Shown here: piece after piece, positions 51,801-60,933 of the stretch
Layout: every line of letters starts with the position of its first letter
How positions within the stretch are numbered: position 1 is the stretch's first letter
NCBI RefSeq assembly: GCF_042649825.1
Contig: NZ_JBHSAB010000028.1
Span: 9,579 to 73,578, forward strand
Source of the DNA: Legionella_C dresdenensis
GTDB lineage: Bacteria > Pseudomonadota > Gammaproteobacteria > Legionellales > Legionellaceae
Length of the DNA stretch: 64,000 bases
Reading direction: 5' to 3'
Position numbers and translations under genes: made by a program
Notes under the pieces: generated by a model
What the model saw: only the letters and a program-made list of their open reading frames with translations
Databases searched by the model: none
Told to the model about the DNA's origin: nothing

Positions 51801-53334
51801 TATCTTTTACCAGTAATGAATGACCCGTCATCTCCGCGGGTTTCTCAATATCCAAAAGGTCAAGCAAAGTGGGCGCGATATCAATCAGGCTGCCTTTGCG
51901 GTTATCGTTAATATGCCAGCCGCTGCCTACATACACAAAAGGAACTGGCTCACTGGTATGTGCGGTATGCGCCTGGCTGGTTGTTTCGTCAAACATTGCT
52001 TCAGCGTTACCATGATCGGCAGTAATGATTAAGCCTCCGCTCTTGTCGGCAATTGCCTCCCAGACTTTCGCCATACAGCGGTCAAGGCATTCTATTGCTG
52101 TTACGGTCGCGTTAAAATCACCGGTATGACCAACCATATCCGCGTTGGCATAATTACAGATGATCACATCGTAGGCATCACTTTTTATCGCATCAACCAA
52201 TGCATGGGTTAATTCCTCCGCGCTCATTTCGGGCGCAAGATCATAGGTTGCAACCGGCGGAGAAGGGATAAGAATGCGATCTTCATTCTCAAAAACCTGT
52301 TCTGAACCCCCGTTAAAAAAGAAAGTCACATGGGCATATTTCTCGGTTTCTGCAATCCTGAGCTGGGATAATCCTTCATGCGCGACGATCTCGCCCAGAG
52401 TATTGTTCATTGCAGCGGGCGGGAATGCAATTTCAGTAGCCAGGTTTTTTGCATAACTGGTCATACTGACAAATCGCGACAACTGAGGCCGGCAATTTCT
52501 TATAAAGCCATTGAAATCATCATCCAGAAAAGTTTGTGTTAACTGGCGGGCGCGATCGGCACGGAAATTAAAGAAAAAGATCGCGTCGCCGTCTGTAATC
52601 GGCTGCACTGGTCCAATCAGCGTTGGCGGGATAAACTCATCGGATTTTTTTTCCTGATAAAATGAATTAATCGCTGTCTCGGCATCATTAAAATGATAAT
52701 GGCTTTCACCTTCGGTCAGCATGCGGTAGGCAAGCGCGGTTCTTTCCCAGCGCTTGTCTCTGTCCATGGCGAAGTAACGGCCGCTTATGGATGCAATTCT
52801 TGCAACTGGATATTGCTCTAATTGTTGATTTAACGCTTTAATACTTGCTAATGCGCTTTGAGGAGGCGTATCCCGGCCATCAAGAAATAAATGCAGGCAG
52901 ACATTTGAAAAATGCTGTTGCTGGCACATAGCAAGAAAAGCAAACAAATGATTTTCGTGGCTATGAACGCCACCGGGTGATAATAAGCCAAATACATGTA
53001 GTGTTTTTTGGGTTTGAGCCAAAGAGGAAATGAGATCAAGCAATACAGGATTGCGGGCAAAATCGCCGGTTTCGATTGCATGATTTATTCGGGTAAAATC
53101 CTGGTAGATAACCCTTCCAGCCCCAATATGCATATGACCGACTTCGGAATTTCCCATCTGGGCATCCGGCAGGCCGACTTCAAGCCCCGAAGCATCGAGT
53201 AGTTTATGCGGACATGTTTGCCACCATTCATCCCATTGGGGAGTGTTGGCTGCCGCAATTGCGTTATGGCGGTCGCTATCCTGATAGCCCCAACCGTCAA
53301 GAATCATTAACACAATCGGTTTTTTTGGCAACAT
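51784..53334 (-). CDS. gpmI: 2,3-bisphosphoglycerate-independent phosphoglycerate mutase
   Basis: ATG 53334 gives 516 residues, the normal family length; the frame is open to a TTG 30 bases upstream. Metal and catalytic residues are seen in VLMILDGWG, MGNSEVGHMHIGAGR (nucleophile Ser), HLFLDGRDTPP, NFRADRARQ, ADMVGHTGD and ITADHGNAE. It interconverts 3- and 2-phosphoglycerate in glycolysis and gluconeogenesis with two Mn ions. Divergent from uppS; followed by envC with overlap. Confidence 0.96.
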   Translation of the reverse strand: MLPKKPIVLMILDGWGYQDSDRHNAIAAANTPQWDEWWQTCPHKLLDASGLEVGLPDAQMGNSEVGHMHIGAGRVIYQDFTRINHAIETGDFARNPVLLDLISSLAQTQKTLHVFGLLSPGGVHSHENHLFAFLAMCQQQHFSNVCLHLFLDGRDTPPQSALASIKALNQQLEQYPVARIASISGRYFAMDRDKRWERTALAYRMLTEGESHYHFNDAETAINSFYQEKKSDEFIPPTLIGPVQPITDGDAIFFFNFRADRARQLTQTFLDDDFNGFIRNCRPQLSRFVSMTSYAKNLATEIAFPPAAMNNTLGEIVAHEGLSQLRIAETEKYAHVTFFFNGGSEQVFENEDRILIPSPPVATYDLAPEMSAEELTHALVDAIKSDAYDVIICNYANADMVGHTGDFNATVTAIECLDRCMAKVWEAIADKSGGLIITADHGNAEAMFDETTSQAHTAHTSEPVPFVYVGSGWHINDNRKGSLIDIAPTLLDLLDIEKPAEMTGHSLLVKDNVATS

Positions 53335-53411
53335 GATTTTTCCCGGCAAAATCTTAATTATCAAAGAAATGATGAAAATTGTATAGCATTAAATTGCAGG
53401 GCTGACTCCAA

Positions 53412-53440
53412 TTGTCAACACGTCCTAAAGCAGTTAGACT
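53412..53440 (+). promoter_or_regulatory. Probable promoter of the uppS-lpxA operon
   Basis: TTGTCA (53412-53417), a 17-base spacer and TAGACT (53435-53440), about 30 bases before the uppS start codons. Confidence 0.6.
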
Positions 53441-53470
53441 ATCGGCCATTTGTTAAACGGGAAGAATTTG

Positions 53471-54196
53471 TTGGATAATCGCACTCCCAAACATGTTGCC
53501 ATTGTGATGGATGGTAATGGACGGTGGGCATTAAAACAGGGCCTGGCACGTGCCGAAGGGCATCGTGCTGGAGCCGAAGCAGTGAAAGCTGTGATCCGGG
53601 GATGCGTCAAGCATGCTATTCCAGTGTTAAGTCTGTTTGCCTTCAGCAGTGAAAACTGGACGCGGCCTGAGCAGGAAGTGAGTTTTCTCATGCAGCTGTT
53701 TCTGAAATCACTGGAGAAAGAGGTTGCTGAACTGCATCAGAATGGTGTTTGCCTGAGGTTCACCGGTTGCCGGGAAAATCTATCACAGGATTTGCAACAG
53801 CAAATGCAGAAAGCAGAAAGGTTGACGTTAAACAATAATCGGTTAATCCTGAATATTGTGATTAACTATGGCGGCCGTTGGGATATCGTAGAAGCGGCTA
53901 AAGCCATCGCTGCAAAAGTAAAGGCGAATGAAATCTCGATAGCGGACATTAATGAACAGGTATTTGGCAATGCGTTGAGCATGAATGATCTACCTGAACC
54001 TGACTTGTTTATCCGTACTAGCGGAGAACAACGCATCAGTAATTTTTTCCTTTGGCAGATGGCATATACCGAACTGTATTTTACAGAGGTGTTATGGCCT
54101 GATTTTACTCTGGAAGAGTTTGAAGGAGCGCTGTCGGTTTTTGCAAATCGGGAACGGCGCTACGGTAAAACCTCCCAGCAATTGGCTGAGTTTTAA
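53471..54196 (+). CDS. uppS: Undecaprenyl pyrophosphate synthase
   Basis: No ATG exists near the start. TTG 53471 (or TTG 53468) is preferred because GGGAAG lies about seven bases upstream; TTG 53450 is a longer alternative. About 241 residues. The catalytic Asp lies in VAIVMDGNGRWA, followed by GHRAGAEAVK, FAFSSENWTRP, the RFTGCREN region and DLFIRTSGEQRISNFFLWQ. It condenses isopentenyl pyrophosphate units to the C55 lipid carrier for peptidoglycan and LPS. First gene of the envelope operon. Confidence 0.95.
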   Translation: MDNRTPKHVAIVMDGNGRWALKQGLARAEGHRAGAEAVKAVIRGCVKHAIPVLSLFAFSSENWTRPEQEVSFLMQLFLKSLEKEVAELHQNGVCLRFTGCRENLSQDLQQQMQKAERLTLNNNRLILNIVINYGGRWDIVEAAKAIAAKVKANEISIADINEQVFGNALSMNDLPEPDLFIRTSGEQRISNFFLWQMAYTELYFTEVLWPDFTLEEFEGALSVFANRERRYGKTSQQLAEF

Positions 54197-54198
54197 TT

Positions 54199-54984
54199 AT
54201 GTTTATACAACGGTTATTAACCACCCTGATTTTATTACCGCTGGTTCTGGTCGCAATTTATTATGCGGACAGTCGTTTTTTTAGCTATGCTCTTCTTGTG
54301 TTAGCCTTAGGTTGTGCGTATGAATGGTTACAACTGATACCAATCCGGCGTATCTGGCTTAAAGCCTTTTTTCTGGGCGCAGTAGCGGCAGCGTGGGTAC
54401 TGGTTTCCAACGTGTACTGCTGTTGGTTAGCAACGGGTATTGCTGTCTGGGGATTGATTCTGATTGCAATCTGCAGTTATCCAAAACTGCAGAAAATATG
54501 GGGGCATAAGGCTGTGACTGCATTTCTTTGCCTGCTTTTGCTGCCATTATTTACCCAAAGTATGAGCAATATTTTTTCATTGACCCAGGGTAAAGCGCTG
54601 GTTATTTATTTGCTGTTCCTGGTTTGGGGGGCGGATATCGGTGGTTACCTTGCTGGAAAACTGCTGGGCAAACATAAGTTAATTCCGGCAGTGAGTCCTG
54701 GCAAGACCGTTGAAGGGGTAGCTGGGGGTATAGTACTGTCACTGCTGGTAAGCCTGGCCGCAAGTTATTACTTTCAGCCGTTGTCTTTGCTGAAATGGAC
54801 GGTGGCTGCATTTGGTATCGCATTGGTTTCATTAGTGGGCGATCTGTTTGTCAGTATGTTGAAAAGAAGAACTCAGATTAAAGACACAGGCCATCTTTTA
54901 CCCGGACATGGCGGTGTTCTGGATCGTCTGGATAGTCTGATTGCGGCGGCGCCATTTTTTTATCTGGCCGTTAACTACATATAA
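54199..54984 (+). CDS. cdsA: Phosphatidate cytidylyltransferase
   Basis: Protein of 261 residues with about seven membrane segments. The CDP-alcohol family signature is split over SPGKTVEGVAGG (about 162-173) and SLVGDLFVSMLKRRTQIKDTGHLLPGHGGVLDRLDS (about 213-248), including the metal-binding Asp residues. It makes CDP-diacylglycerol for phospholipid synthesis in the inner membrane. It starts three bases after uppS and is followed by rseP; dxr, which stands here in E. coli, is missing. Confidence 0.95.
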   Translation: MFIQRLLTTLILLPLVLVAIYYADSRFFSYALLVLALGCAYEWLQLIPIRRIWLKAFFLGAVAAAWVLVSNVYCCWLATGIAVWGLILIAICSYPKLQKIWGHKAVTAFLCLLLLPLFTQSMSNIFSLTQGKALVIYLLFLVWGADIGGYLAGKLLGKHKLIPAVSPGKTVEGVAGGIVLSLLVSLAASYYFQPLSLLKWTVAAFGIALVSLVGDLFVSMLKRRTQIKDTGHLLPGHGGVLDRLDSLIAAAPFFYLAVNYI

Positions 54985-55009
54985 CAAAGACATCAAGCTG
55001 GACAATAAA

Positions 55010-56362
55010 ATGATATTAACTCTGGTCTATTTCTTTATTGCACTGTTGTTATTGGTAACCATCCATGAGTTTGGCCATTTTATTGTCGCCCGTTGGTGCG
55101 GCGTCAAAGTTCTGCGTTTTTCGTTTGGTTTTGGCAAAGTGCTGGCTCGCTGGCATGACAAGAAAGGAACAGAATATGCTGTTTCCCTTTTGCCGCTCGG
55201 CGGTTATGTCAAAATGCTTGATGAAGGCGAAGGACCTGTTGCTGAAAATGAACGCCATCTTGCGTTTAACAACAAATCGGTATGGGCACGGATTGCTATT
55301 GTGGCAGCGGGACCATTATTTAATTTTTTGTTTGCCTTTGTTGCCCTCTGGCTGGTTATGGTGATAGGAATACGTTCGCTGGCGCCTATGATTGAGCAGG
55401 TAACGCCCAATAGTCTGGCAGCAAAGGCGGGCTTGGAAAGTAAAACAGAAATTATTGCTGTCAATGATAAAAAAATTGCTAGCTGGCGCGAGTTTCAATA
55501 TGCCTTATTGCCTGAAATAGGAGGTGATGGCACGGTTTCTTTAACGGTTAAATCACAGGCTAATAATAGCCGGAAAACGGTTTCGTTACCGCTTGCAGAT
55601 TGGAAAATTGATGCTCAGAAACCTGATGTATTGGCAAGTCTTGGCATTGTACCATTTATTCCCGGTGTTCCGCCGGTTGTGGGTGAGGTTTTTCCTGATT
55701 CGCCGGCACAGGCAGCCAGACTGCTGAAGGGCGATCGTGTCGTTGCCATTGAGGGTAAAGCGATTGATGACTGGCTTGAGCTGGTAGAATTTGTCAAAGC
55801 TAATCCAGGAAAACAGATAACGCTGGGTATAGTCCGTCAAGGGCAACCGCAAACAATTGCATTGACCATAGGCAGCCACAATGTAAATGGCAAACAGGAA
55901 GGTCTGGTCGGCATGGCATCGCAAATTGTTGACTGGCCAGCCGAATGGTTACGGGTACAACGCCAAAATCCGGTTTCTGCAGTCAAAACTGCGTTAGTAC
56001 AAACGGCCGAACTGACGGGCGCTACGTTTTCAATGATTGCGCGCTTTATCAGTGGTAAGCTTGCTTTGCAGACTATCAGCGGACCAGTAGGCATTGCTCA
56101 GGGCGCAGGTGATTCAGGACGCAGTGGTATAGCCTATTATTTGTCTTTCCTGGCATTGGTGAGCATTAGTCTCGGTGTGTTAAATCTGCTGCCGATACCT
56201 TTACTGGATGGAGGACACTTATTGTTCTATCTCATCGAAATTATTCGACGCAAACCCCTTTCGGACGGTGCGAAAGCAGCAGGAATGTATGTCGGGATGC
56301 TGTTTTTGGCGGCGCTGATGGTTTTGGCTTTATACAACGATGTTACGCGTATTGTGAATTAA
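55010..56362 (+). CDS. rseP: Site-2 zinc protease RseP
   Basis: ATG 55010 gives 450 residues and the normal N-terminus (MILTLVYFFIALLLLVTIHE). Zinc site HEFGH at about 19-23 and LLPIPLLDGGHLLFY late in the protein with the third ligand Asp. Two PDZ regions lie between. Four membrane segments. It cuts anti-sigma factor RseA within the membrane and removes leftover signal peptides. The frame overlaps the end of cdsA only in the unlikely longer form. Confidence 0.95.
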   Translation: MILTLVYFFIALLLLVTIHEFGHFIVARWCGVKVLRFSFGFGKVLARWHDKKGTEYAVSLLPLGGYVKMLDEGEGPVAENERHLAFNNKSVWARIAIVAAGPLFNFLFAFVALWLVMVIGIRSLAPMIEQVTPNSLAAKAGLESKTEIIAVNDKKIASWREFQYALLPEIGGDGTVSLTVKSQANNSRKTVSLPLADWKIDAQKPDVLASLGIVPFIPGVPPVVGEVFPDSPAQAARLLKGDRVVAIEGKAIDDWLELVEFVKANPGKQITLGIVRQGQPQTIALTIGSHNVNGKQEGLVGMASQIVDWPAEWLRVQRQNPVSAVKTALVQTAELTGATFSMIARFISGKLALQTISGPVGIAQGAGDSGRSGIAYYLSFLALVSISLGVLNLLPIPLLDGGHLLFYLIEIIRRKPLSDGAKAAGMYVGMLFLAALMVLALYNDVTRIVN

Positions 56363-56399
56363 AGCGATTCGCAGAATCAGGGCGGTTGAGATTGATTCC

Positions 56400-56426
56400 T
56401 TGACACCGCTGATGAGTTGCTATAAA
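56400..56426 (+). promoter_or_regulatory. Possible promoter before bamA
   Basis: TTGACA (56400-56405) is followed by TATAAA (56421-56426) at a 15-base spacing or TAAAAG at 17. It would start a second transcript for bamA and the lipid A genes. Confidence 0.45.
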
Positions 56427-56481
56427 AGGATGACAAAATAAAATTTTTTAATGCTTTGAAAGTGCTGGACGTAAAATAATA

Positions 56482-58794
56482 ATGAAAAAAGTCAGTAAAA
56501 AAATAGTATTGGGTATCTGCTGTTCAACCATGCTTACCTGGTCAGCGCAAATTTGCGCTGACAATGGATTTATTGTCCGGGACATCAAAGTAACTGGTTT
56601 ACAAAGAATTAGTGTTGGTACCGTTTTAAACTACTTGCCTGTTCAGGTGGGTGAAGAGGTAGATGCTTCATCGACCGGCGAGATTATCCGAGCCCTCTAC
56701 GATACCGGTTTTTTCCAATCAGTATCGCTTGAGCGGCAAGGGAATACGTTGATTGTCGATGTGGTAGAGCGAGCAACCATCGGCAGCATTAATATTGTGG
56801 GTAATAAAGAAATTCCCAGTGATAAAATGAAAGAGCTGCTTAAACAGATGAGTCTGGTTAAAGGCCGTGTCTTCCAACGATCCTCTCTGGAGCGGTTAGA
56901 AAAAGAATTAAAACAGGCTTATAACGCTCGAGGCAAATACAATGCCCGGATAGAAACTACCGTAACGAACCTGACTGAGAATCGAGTAGCGATTACTGTT
57001 GATATTTCTGAAGGACGGGTATCACGAATCAAAGAAATCAAATTTATTGGCAACCACGATTTCTCAAGCAGTGAGCTGATGGCTGAGATGTCGCTGTCGA
57101 CAACTGGCTTGTTCACCTATTTCACCAAAAAAGATCAATACTCCAAGGCAGCGATGGATGCTTCTCTGGAATCTATCCGTTCATTTTACCTGGATCGCGG
57201 CTATCTGAAATTTAATGTTGTTTCTTCGCAAGTGATGTTATCGCCAGATAAAAAAGACGTGTACATTAATATTTATGTTAACGAAGGTCCGCAATACCGT
57301 TTTTCAGGTTACGATATCGCTGGTAAAACTGTTGTCTCTAAAGAACAGATTGATGACTTGGTATTGGTCAAAAAAGGCGAAGTATTCTCTCGCAAGAAAG
57401 TTACCGAAAGTATTTCAGCAATTGGATTGGCATTAGGTAATCATGGCTATGGCTTTCCTGCAATCAATGCCGAACCGCGTATTAACGAAAAAGACAAAAC
57501 GGTATTTATTACGTTCGTGGTGGATCCGGGACGCCATGTATATGTAAGGCAAATCAACTTCCATGGTAACACCAAAACAGGCGATTATGTGCTTCGTAAC
57601 ATTATCCGTCAGAATGAAGGCGGTTTACTGTCCTTGCATAATATTAAAGAATCCGAGCGCCATTTGAAAATGCTGGGTTATCTGAAAAATATTAATGTGA
57701 ATACAACGCCGGTACCCGGTACAAACAACCAGGTGGATCTGGATATTCAGGTTGAAGAAGCGCCTTCGGCCGAGGCAAGTGCATCAGTCGGCTATGGTAC
57801 TAACGGTCCGCAATTAAATGCATCGGTTAATCAACATAACTTTATGGGAACTGGCCGTTCGATTGGTTTTTCCTTCAATGCCAGTTACTGGGGGCAGGAT
57901 TACTCGCTGAATTATTATAATCCCTTTTATACTGACACCGGTATGGGGCGCGGTTTTAACGTCTATTTTATGAAAATGGATCCAAAGCACCTTGATGTTG
58001 CTTCTTATTCTTCAGATCGCGTAGGCGGTGATGTTAACTATAACCTTATGGTTAGTGAAAATAGCAGCTTGCAATTCGGGTATGGTTTCCAGAACATGAA
58101 TATTCGTTCTGTCGGGGTAGTGCAGCAGATTCAGAATTTCGTTAACCTTTATGGTACCAATTTTAACGAAGTCAGACTGGCTGGCGGTTGGAATCGTAAC
58201 ACCTACGATCAAATGCCTTATCCAAATCGCGGTAGTAATCAACAAGCAACTTTACTGATTGCTTTACCTGCCAATTCGCAGTCGCTTTCATATTACAAAA
58301 CATCCTATCTGGCGCATGTTTACCAGCCGTTATTCCATGGCTTCACTCTGTCAGTGCTGGGAAATATTGCTTATGGTAATGGCTGGGATCATCAGGGATT
58401 GCCTTTCTTCGAGAACTACTATGCGGGTGGTATTGCTTCACCTGGCCAGGTGCGTGGTTATGAAAGTTTTTCTCTGGGTCCGAAAGATAGCCTGAATAAT
58501 GCTATGGGCGCCAACTTCCTGGTGAATGGAAGCATTGGCCTGATTCTGCCATATCCCTTAAGCCGGGATAATATCCGTACAACGACATTTGTCGATGCGG
58601 GTAACGTATTTGTACGTGGCACTCCGGTTGCGCTCAGTGGTACAGATCCTGGTCCGATGCGTTATTCTGCCGGTGTATCGGTCGAGTGGCGATCGCCGTT
58701 TGGACCTTTGGCATTCAGTGTTGCGAAACCGCTGAACTTACAACCCAGAGATGATAGTCAGTACTTCCAGTTTTCGATGTCTTCAGCGTTATAA
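56482..58794 (+). CDS. bamA: Outer-membrane protein assembly factor BamA
   Basis: Protein of 770 residues. Signal peptide (IVLGICCSTMLTWSAQICA), five POTRA domains over about residues 28-420 (first: FIVRDIKVTGLQRISVGTVLN), and a 16-strand barrel. The loop 6 motif is PGQVRGYESFSLGPKD. It inserts beta-barrel proteins into the outer membrane. The last residues read FQFSMSSAL, ending in Leu, where most BamA proteins end in an aromatic residue. It stands between rseP and skp, as usual. Confidence 0.96.
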   Translation: MKKVSKKIVLGICCSTMLTWSAQICADNGFIVRDIKVTGLQRISVGTVLNYLPVQVGEEVDASSTGEIIRALYDTGFFQSVSLERQGNTLIVDVVERATIGSINIVGNKEIPSDKMKELLKQMSLVKGRVFQRSSLERLEKELKQAYNARGKYNARIETTVTNLTENRVAITVDISEGRVSRIKEIKFIGNHDFSSSELMAEMSLSTTGLFTYFTKKDQYSKAAMDASLESIRSFYLDRGYLKFNVVSSQVMLSPDKKDVYINIYVNEGPQYRFSGYDIAGKTVVSKEQIDDLVLVKKGEVFSRKKVTESISAIGLALGNHGYGFPAINAEPRINEKDKTVFITFVVDPGRHVYVRQINFHGNTKTGDYVLRNIIRQNEGGLLSLHNIKESERHLKMLGYLKNINVNTTPVPGTNNQVDLDIQVEEAPSAEASASVGYGTNGPQLNASVNQHNFMGTGRSIGFSFNASYWGQDYSLNYYNPFYTDTGMGRGFNVYFMKMDPKHLDVASYSSDRVGGDVNYNLMVSENSSLQFGYGFQNMNIRSVGVVQQIQNFVNLYGTNFNEVRLAGGWNRNTYDQMPYPNRGSNQQATLLIALPANSQSLSYYKTSYLAHVYQPLFHGFTLSVLGNIAYGNGWDHQGLPFFENYYAGGIASPGQVRGYESFSLGPKDSLNNAMGANFLVNGSIGLILPYPLSRDNIRTTTFVDAGNVFVRGTPVALSGTDPGPMRYSAGVSVEWRSPFGPLAFSVAKPLNLQPRDDSQYFQFSMSSAL

Positions 58795-58876
58795 CCACGC
58801 GTTATAATTCGCTGCGGCTTATCGCAACTGGCCTAAAAGTATGCTAGCATCGAGGTCTTTCAATCAGGAGAAAAAA

Positions 58877-59377
58877 ATGAAGCGTGTGTGTGGTTATATT
58901 ATTGCATTTGTGTTTGGTTTTTGTGCAATTAATGCCTATGCTGATCCGGCAAAAGTAGGCGTTGTTGATTTACAGAAAATCATGCAAACTTCAAGTCAGA
59001 TGAAAGCTATCCAGCAAAAACTGGAAAAAGAATTCAAACCCCGTCGTGACAAATTGGTAGCGATGGAAGATGGCTTGAAAAAAGACATGGAAAAATTCAA
59101 GCGTGATAGCGCTATCCTTAGCCAAAGTCAGAAAAAAGAGCTGGAAAGAAAAATCATTGCTACCCAGCAGACTTTTGAACGTGAAGGCCAGCAGTATCAG
59201 CAAGAGTTGAGCACTGCCCATAACGAAGCAATGGAAGATTTATACAGTAAAATCCGTAAATCAATTACTAAAGTTGCGGAAGCTGGTAAATACGACATTA
59301 TTCTGCAGAAAGACGCTGCACCATTCAGTGTTGATAAGCTGGATATTACTGCAGAAGTTATGAAAAGCATCGAATAA
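58877..59377 (+). CDS. skp: Periplasmic chaperone Skp/OmpH
   Basis: ATG 58877 is chosen because CAGGAG lies seven bases upstream and a signal peptide follows (YIIAFVFGFCAINAYA); 166 residues. The mature part has the beta start KVGVVDLQKIMQTS, then two long charged helices forming the jellyfish-like arms. As a trimer it holds unfolded outer-membrane proteins for the Bam complex. Six bases before lpxD. Confidence 0.93.
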   Translation: MKRVCGYIIAFVFGFCAINAYADPAKVGVVDLQKIMQTSSQMKAIQQKLEKEFKPRRDKLVAMEDGLKKDMEKFKRDSAILSQSQKKELERKIIATQQTFEREGQQYQQELSTAHNEAMEDLYSKIRKSITKVAEAGKYDIILQKDAAPFSVDKLDITAEVMKSIE

Positions 59378-59383
59378 AACCAA

Positions 59384-60430
59384 GTGGGCAATATTAAAAC
59401 TGTTGCCGAATTGGCCAACGTACTGAATGGCTCTGTTCATGGTAACCATGGACAAGCTATTCAGGGCTTCGCATCTTTAAAACGTGCCAATCAAAACCAG
59501 CTGACCTGTTATGACGGTAATTCCCCGCTTGACTGGTTGACTCAGACGCAAGCCGGAGCGGTTCTGACTCTCTCCCAGTTCCTGGAGCATTGCTCCACCA
59601 ATGCCATTGTGGTAGATAACCTGCAACCGGCAGTCGCCCGAGCGCTCTCTCTTTTCAGCATGGCTGATGATCATACGTTGACAGGCACCATCCATCCAAC
59701 AGCGGTTATTGATGGTAGTGTAACCATTGCTGATAATGTTTCGATCGGCGCGAATAGTGTTATTGGCGCGGATGTTATATTGGCGGAGAATGTTAAAATT
59801 GGTCCCAATTGTTCAATAGCTCCTGATTGTTACATAGGTGAACGCACAGTTGTTAAAGCGAATACAGTCATTGGCAGGTATTGCCATATCGGTTCAGATT
59901 GCCTGATTGAAAGCGGGGTGATTGTCGGGACTCAACCTTTTAATGGTTGTAAAATCCAAGGGCAGTGGCAAGCAGGTTTAAACAGTGGCGGGGTTTTTAT
60001 TGAATCAGCAGTAACCATTGGTGCAAACACAGTTATTGCTGCCGGAACTTATAACGATACCTGTATTGGCCAGGGTACCTGGATTGATAACTTGGTACAT
60101 ATTGCACATGATGTTATTATTGGCGCACACACGGCAATAGCCGGGTGTGCAGTTCTTGGCGCCTGGGTACAAACAGGTAAACATTGTATTATTGGTGGTG
60201 CGTCAACCTTGGCTGCGAATGTCAGACTTGGTGATGACATCGTAATTACCGGTATGTCCAGTGTTAACAAATCGCTTGCAAAGCCAGGAATTTATTCATC
60301 GGGTACTATGGTGAGCGAACATAATCAGTGGCGGCGTAATGTTGCACGTTTTCGCCGTTTGGATGATTATATCAATCGGTTTGTCAGGCTGGAAAAAGAC
60401 TGGCTGGCAAAAAGTAATTATCAGGATTAA
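59384..60430 (+). CDS. lpxD: UDP-3-O-(3-hydroxyacyl)glucosamine N-acyltransferase LpxD
   Basis: GTG start at 59384, directly after skp; 348 residues. N-terminal uridine-binding domain, then hexapeptide repeats of a left-handed beta-helix (GSVTIADNVSIGANSVIGAD and similar), the catalytic His in VHIAHDVIIGAHTAIAG (about 239-243) and a C-terminal helix that gates the acyl chain. It adds the second 3-hydroxyacyl chain in lipid A synthesis. Confidence 0.96.
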   Translation: MGNIKTVAELANVLNGSVHGNHGQAIQGFASLKRANQNQLTCYDGNSPLDWLTQTQAGAVLTLSQFLEHCSTNAIVVDNLQPAVARALSLFSMADDHTLTGTIHPTAVIDGSVTIADNVSIGANSVIGADVILAENVKIGPNCSIAPDCYIGERTVVKANTVIGRYCHIGSDCLIESGVIVGTQPFNGCKIQGQWQAGLNSGGVFIESAVTIGANTVIAAGTYNDTCIGQGTWIDNLVHIAHDVIIGAHTAIAGCAVLGAWVQTGKHCIIGGASTLAANVRLGDDIVITGMSSVNKSLAKPGIYSSGTMVSEHNQWRRNVARFRRLDDYINRFVRLEKDWLAKSNYQD

Positions 60431-60480
60431 GCAATCCTGACTGGTAAACGCAATATTTGAAGAATTAGATGAGGAAGCAT

Positions 60481-60933
60481 ATGAGTGAGGGCATAGATAT
60501 AACAAGGATTCTTGCGCTTTTGCCGCACCGTTATCCATTTATTCTGGTTGACCGTGTTTTGGAATACAAAACGCTTGATTATTTGCATGCGATAAAAAAT
60601 GTGACAATTAATGAGCCATTTTTTCCGGGACATTTTCCAGGTAACCCAATTATGCCCGGTGTGCTGATGCTGGAAGCTCTGGCGCAAGCAAGTGCGATTC
60701 TGTCCAACTTGTCACGCACGCCAAAAGATGGGCATGAGTTTATCCATTTTTTTGCTGGCATTGATAATGCCAAATTCAAGCAAATTGTTATTCCTGGCGA
60801 TCAGTTGCGGCTGGAAGTCAAATTAATTGGTCAGAAACGAGATTTTTGGCGTATGCATGGCGAAGCGTTTGTAGGTGATAAGCTGGCATGCTCGGCAGAT
60901 TTGTTAAGTGCATCGAAGGAAATTGAAAAGTGA
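60481..60933 (+). CDS. fabZ: 3-hydroxyacyl-ACP dehydratase FabZ
   Basis: ATG 60481 is preferred because GAGGAAG lies seven bases upstream, although the frame opens at 60469; 150 residues. The hot-dog fold carries the catalytic His in GHFPGNPIMPGVLMLEA and the Glu of the same stretch, and starts with LLPHRYPFILVDRV. It dehydrates 3-hydroxyacyl-ACP in fatty acid synthesis and competes with LpxA for the same pool. Its TGA overlaps the GTG start of lpxA. Confidence 0.96.
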   Translation: MSEGIDITRILALLPHRYPFILVDRVLEYKTLDYLHAIKNVTINEPFFPGHFPGNPIMPGVLMLEALAQASAILSNLSRTPKDGHEFIHFFAGIDNAKFKQIVIPGDQLRLEVKLIGQKRDFWRMHGEAFVGDKLACSADLLSASKEIEK

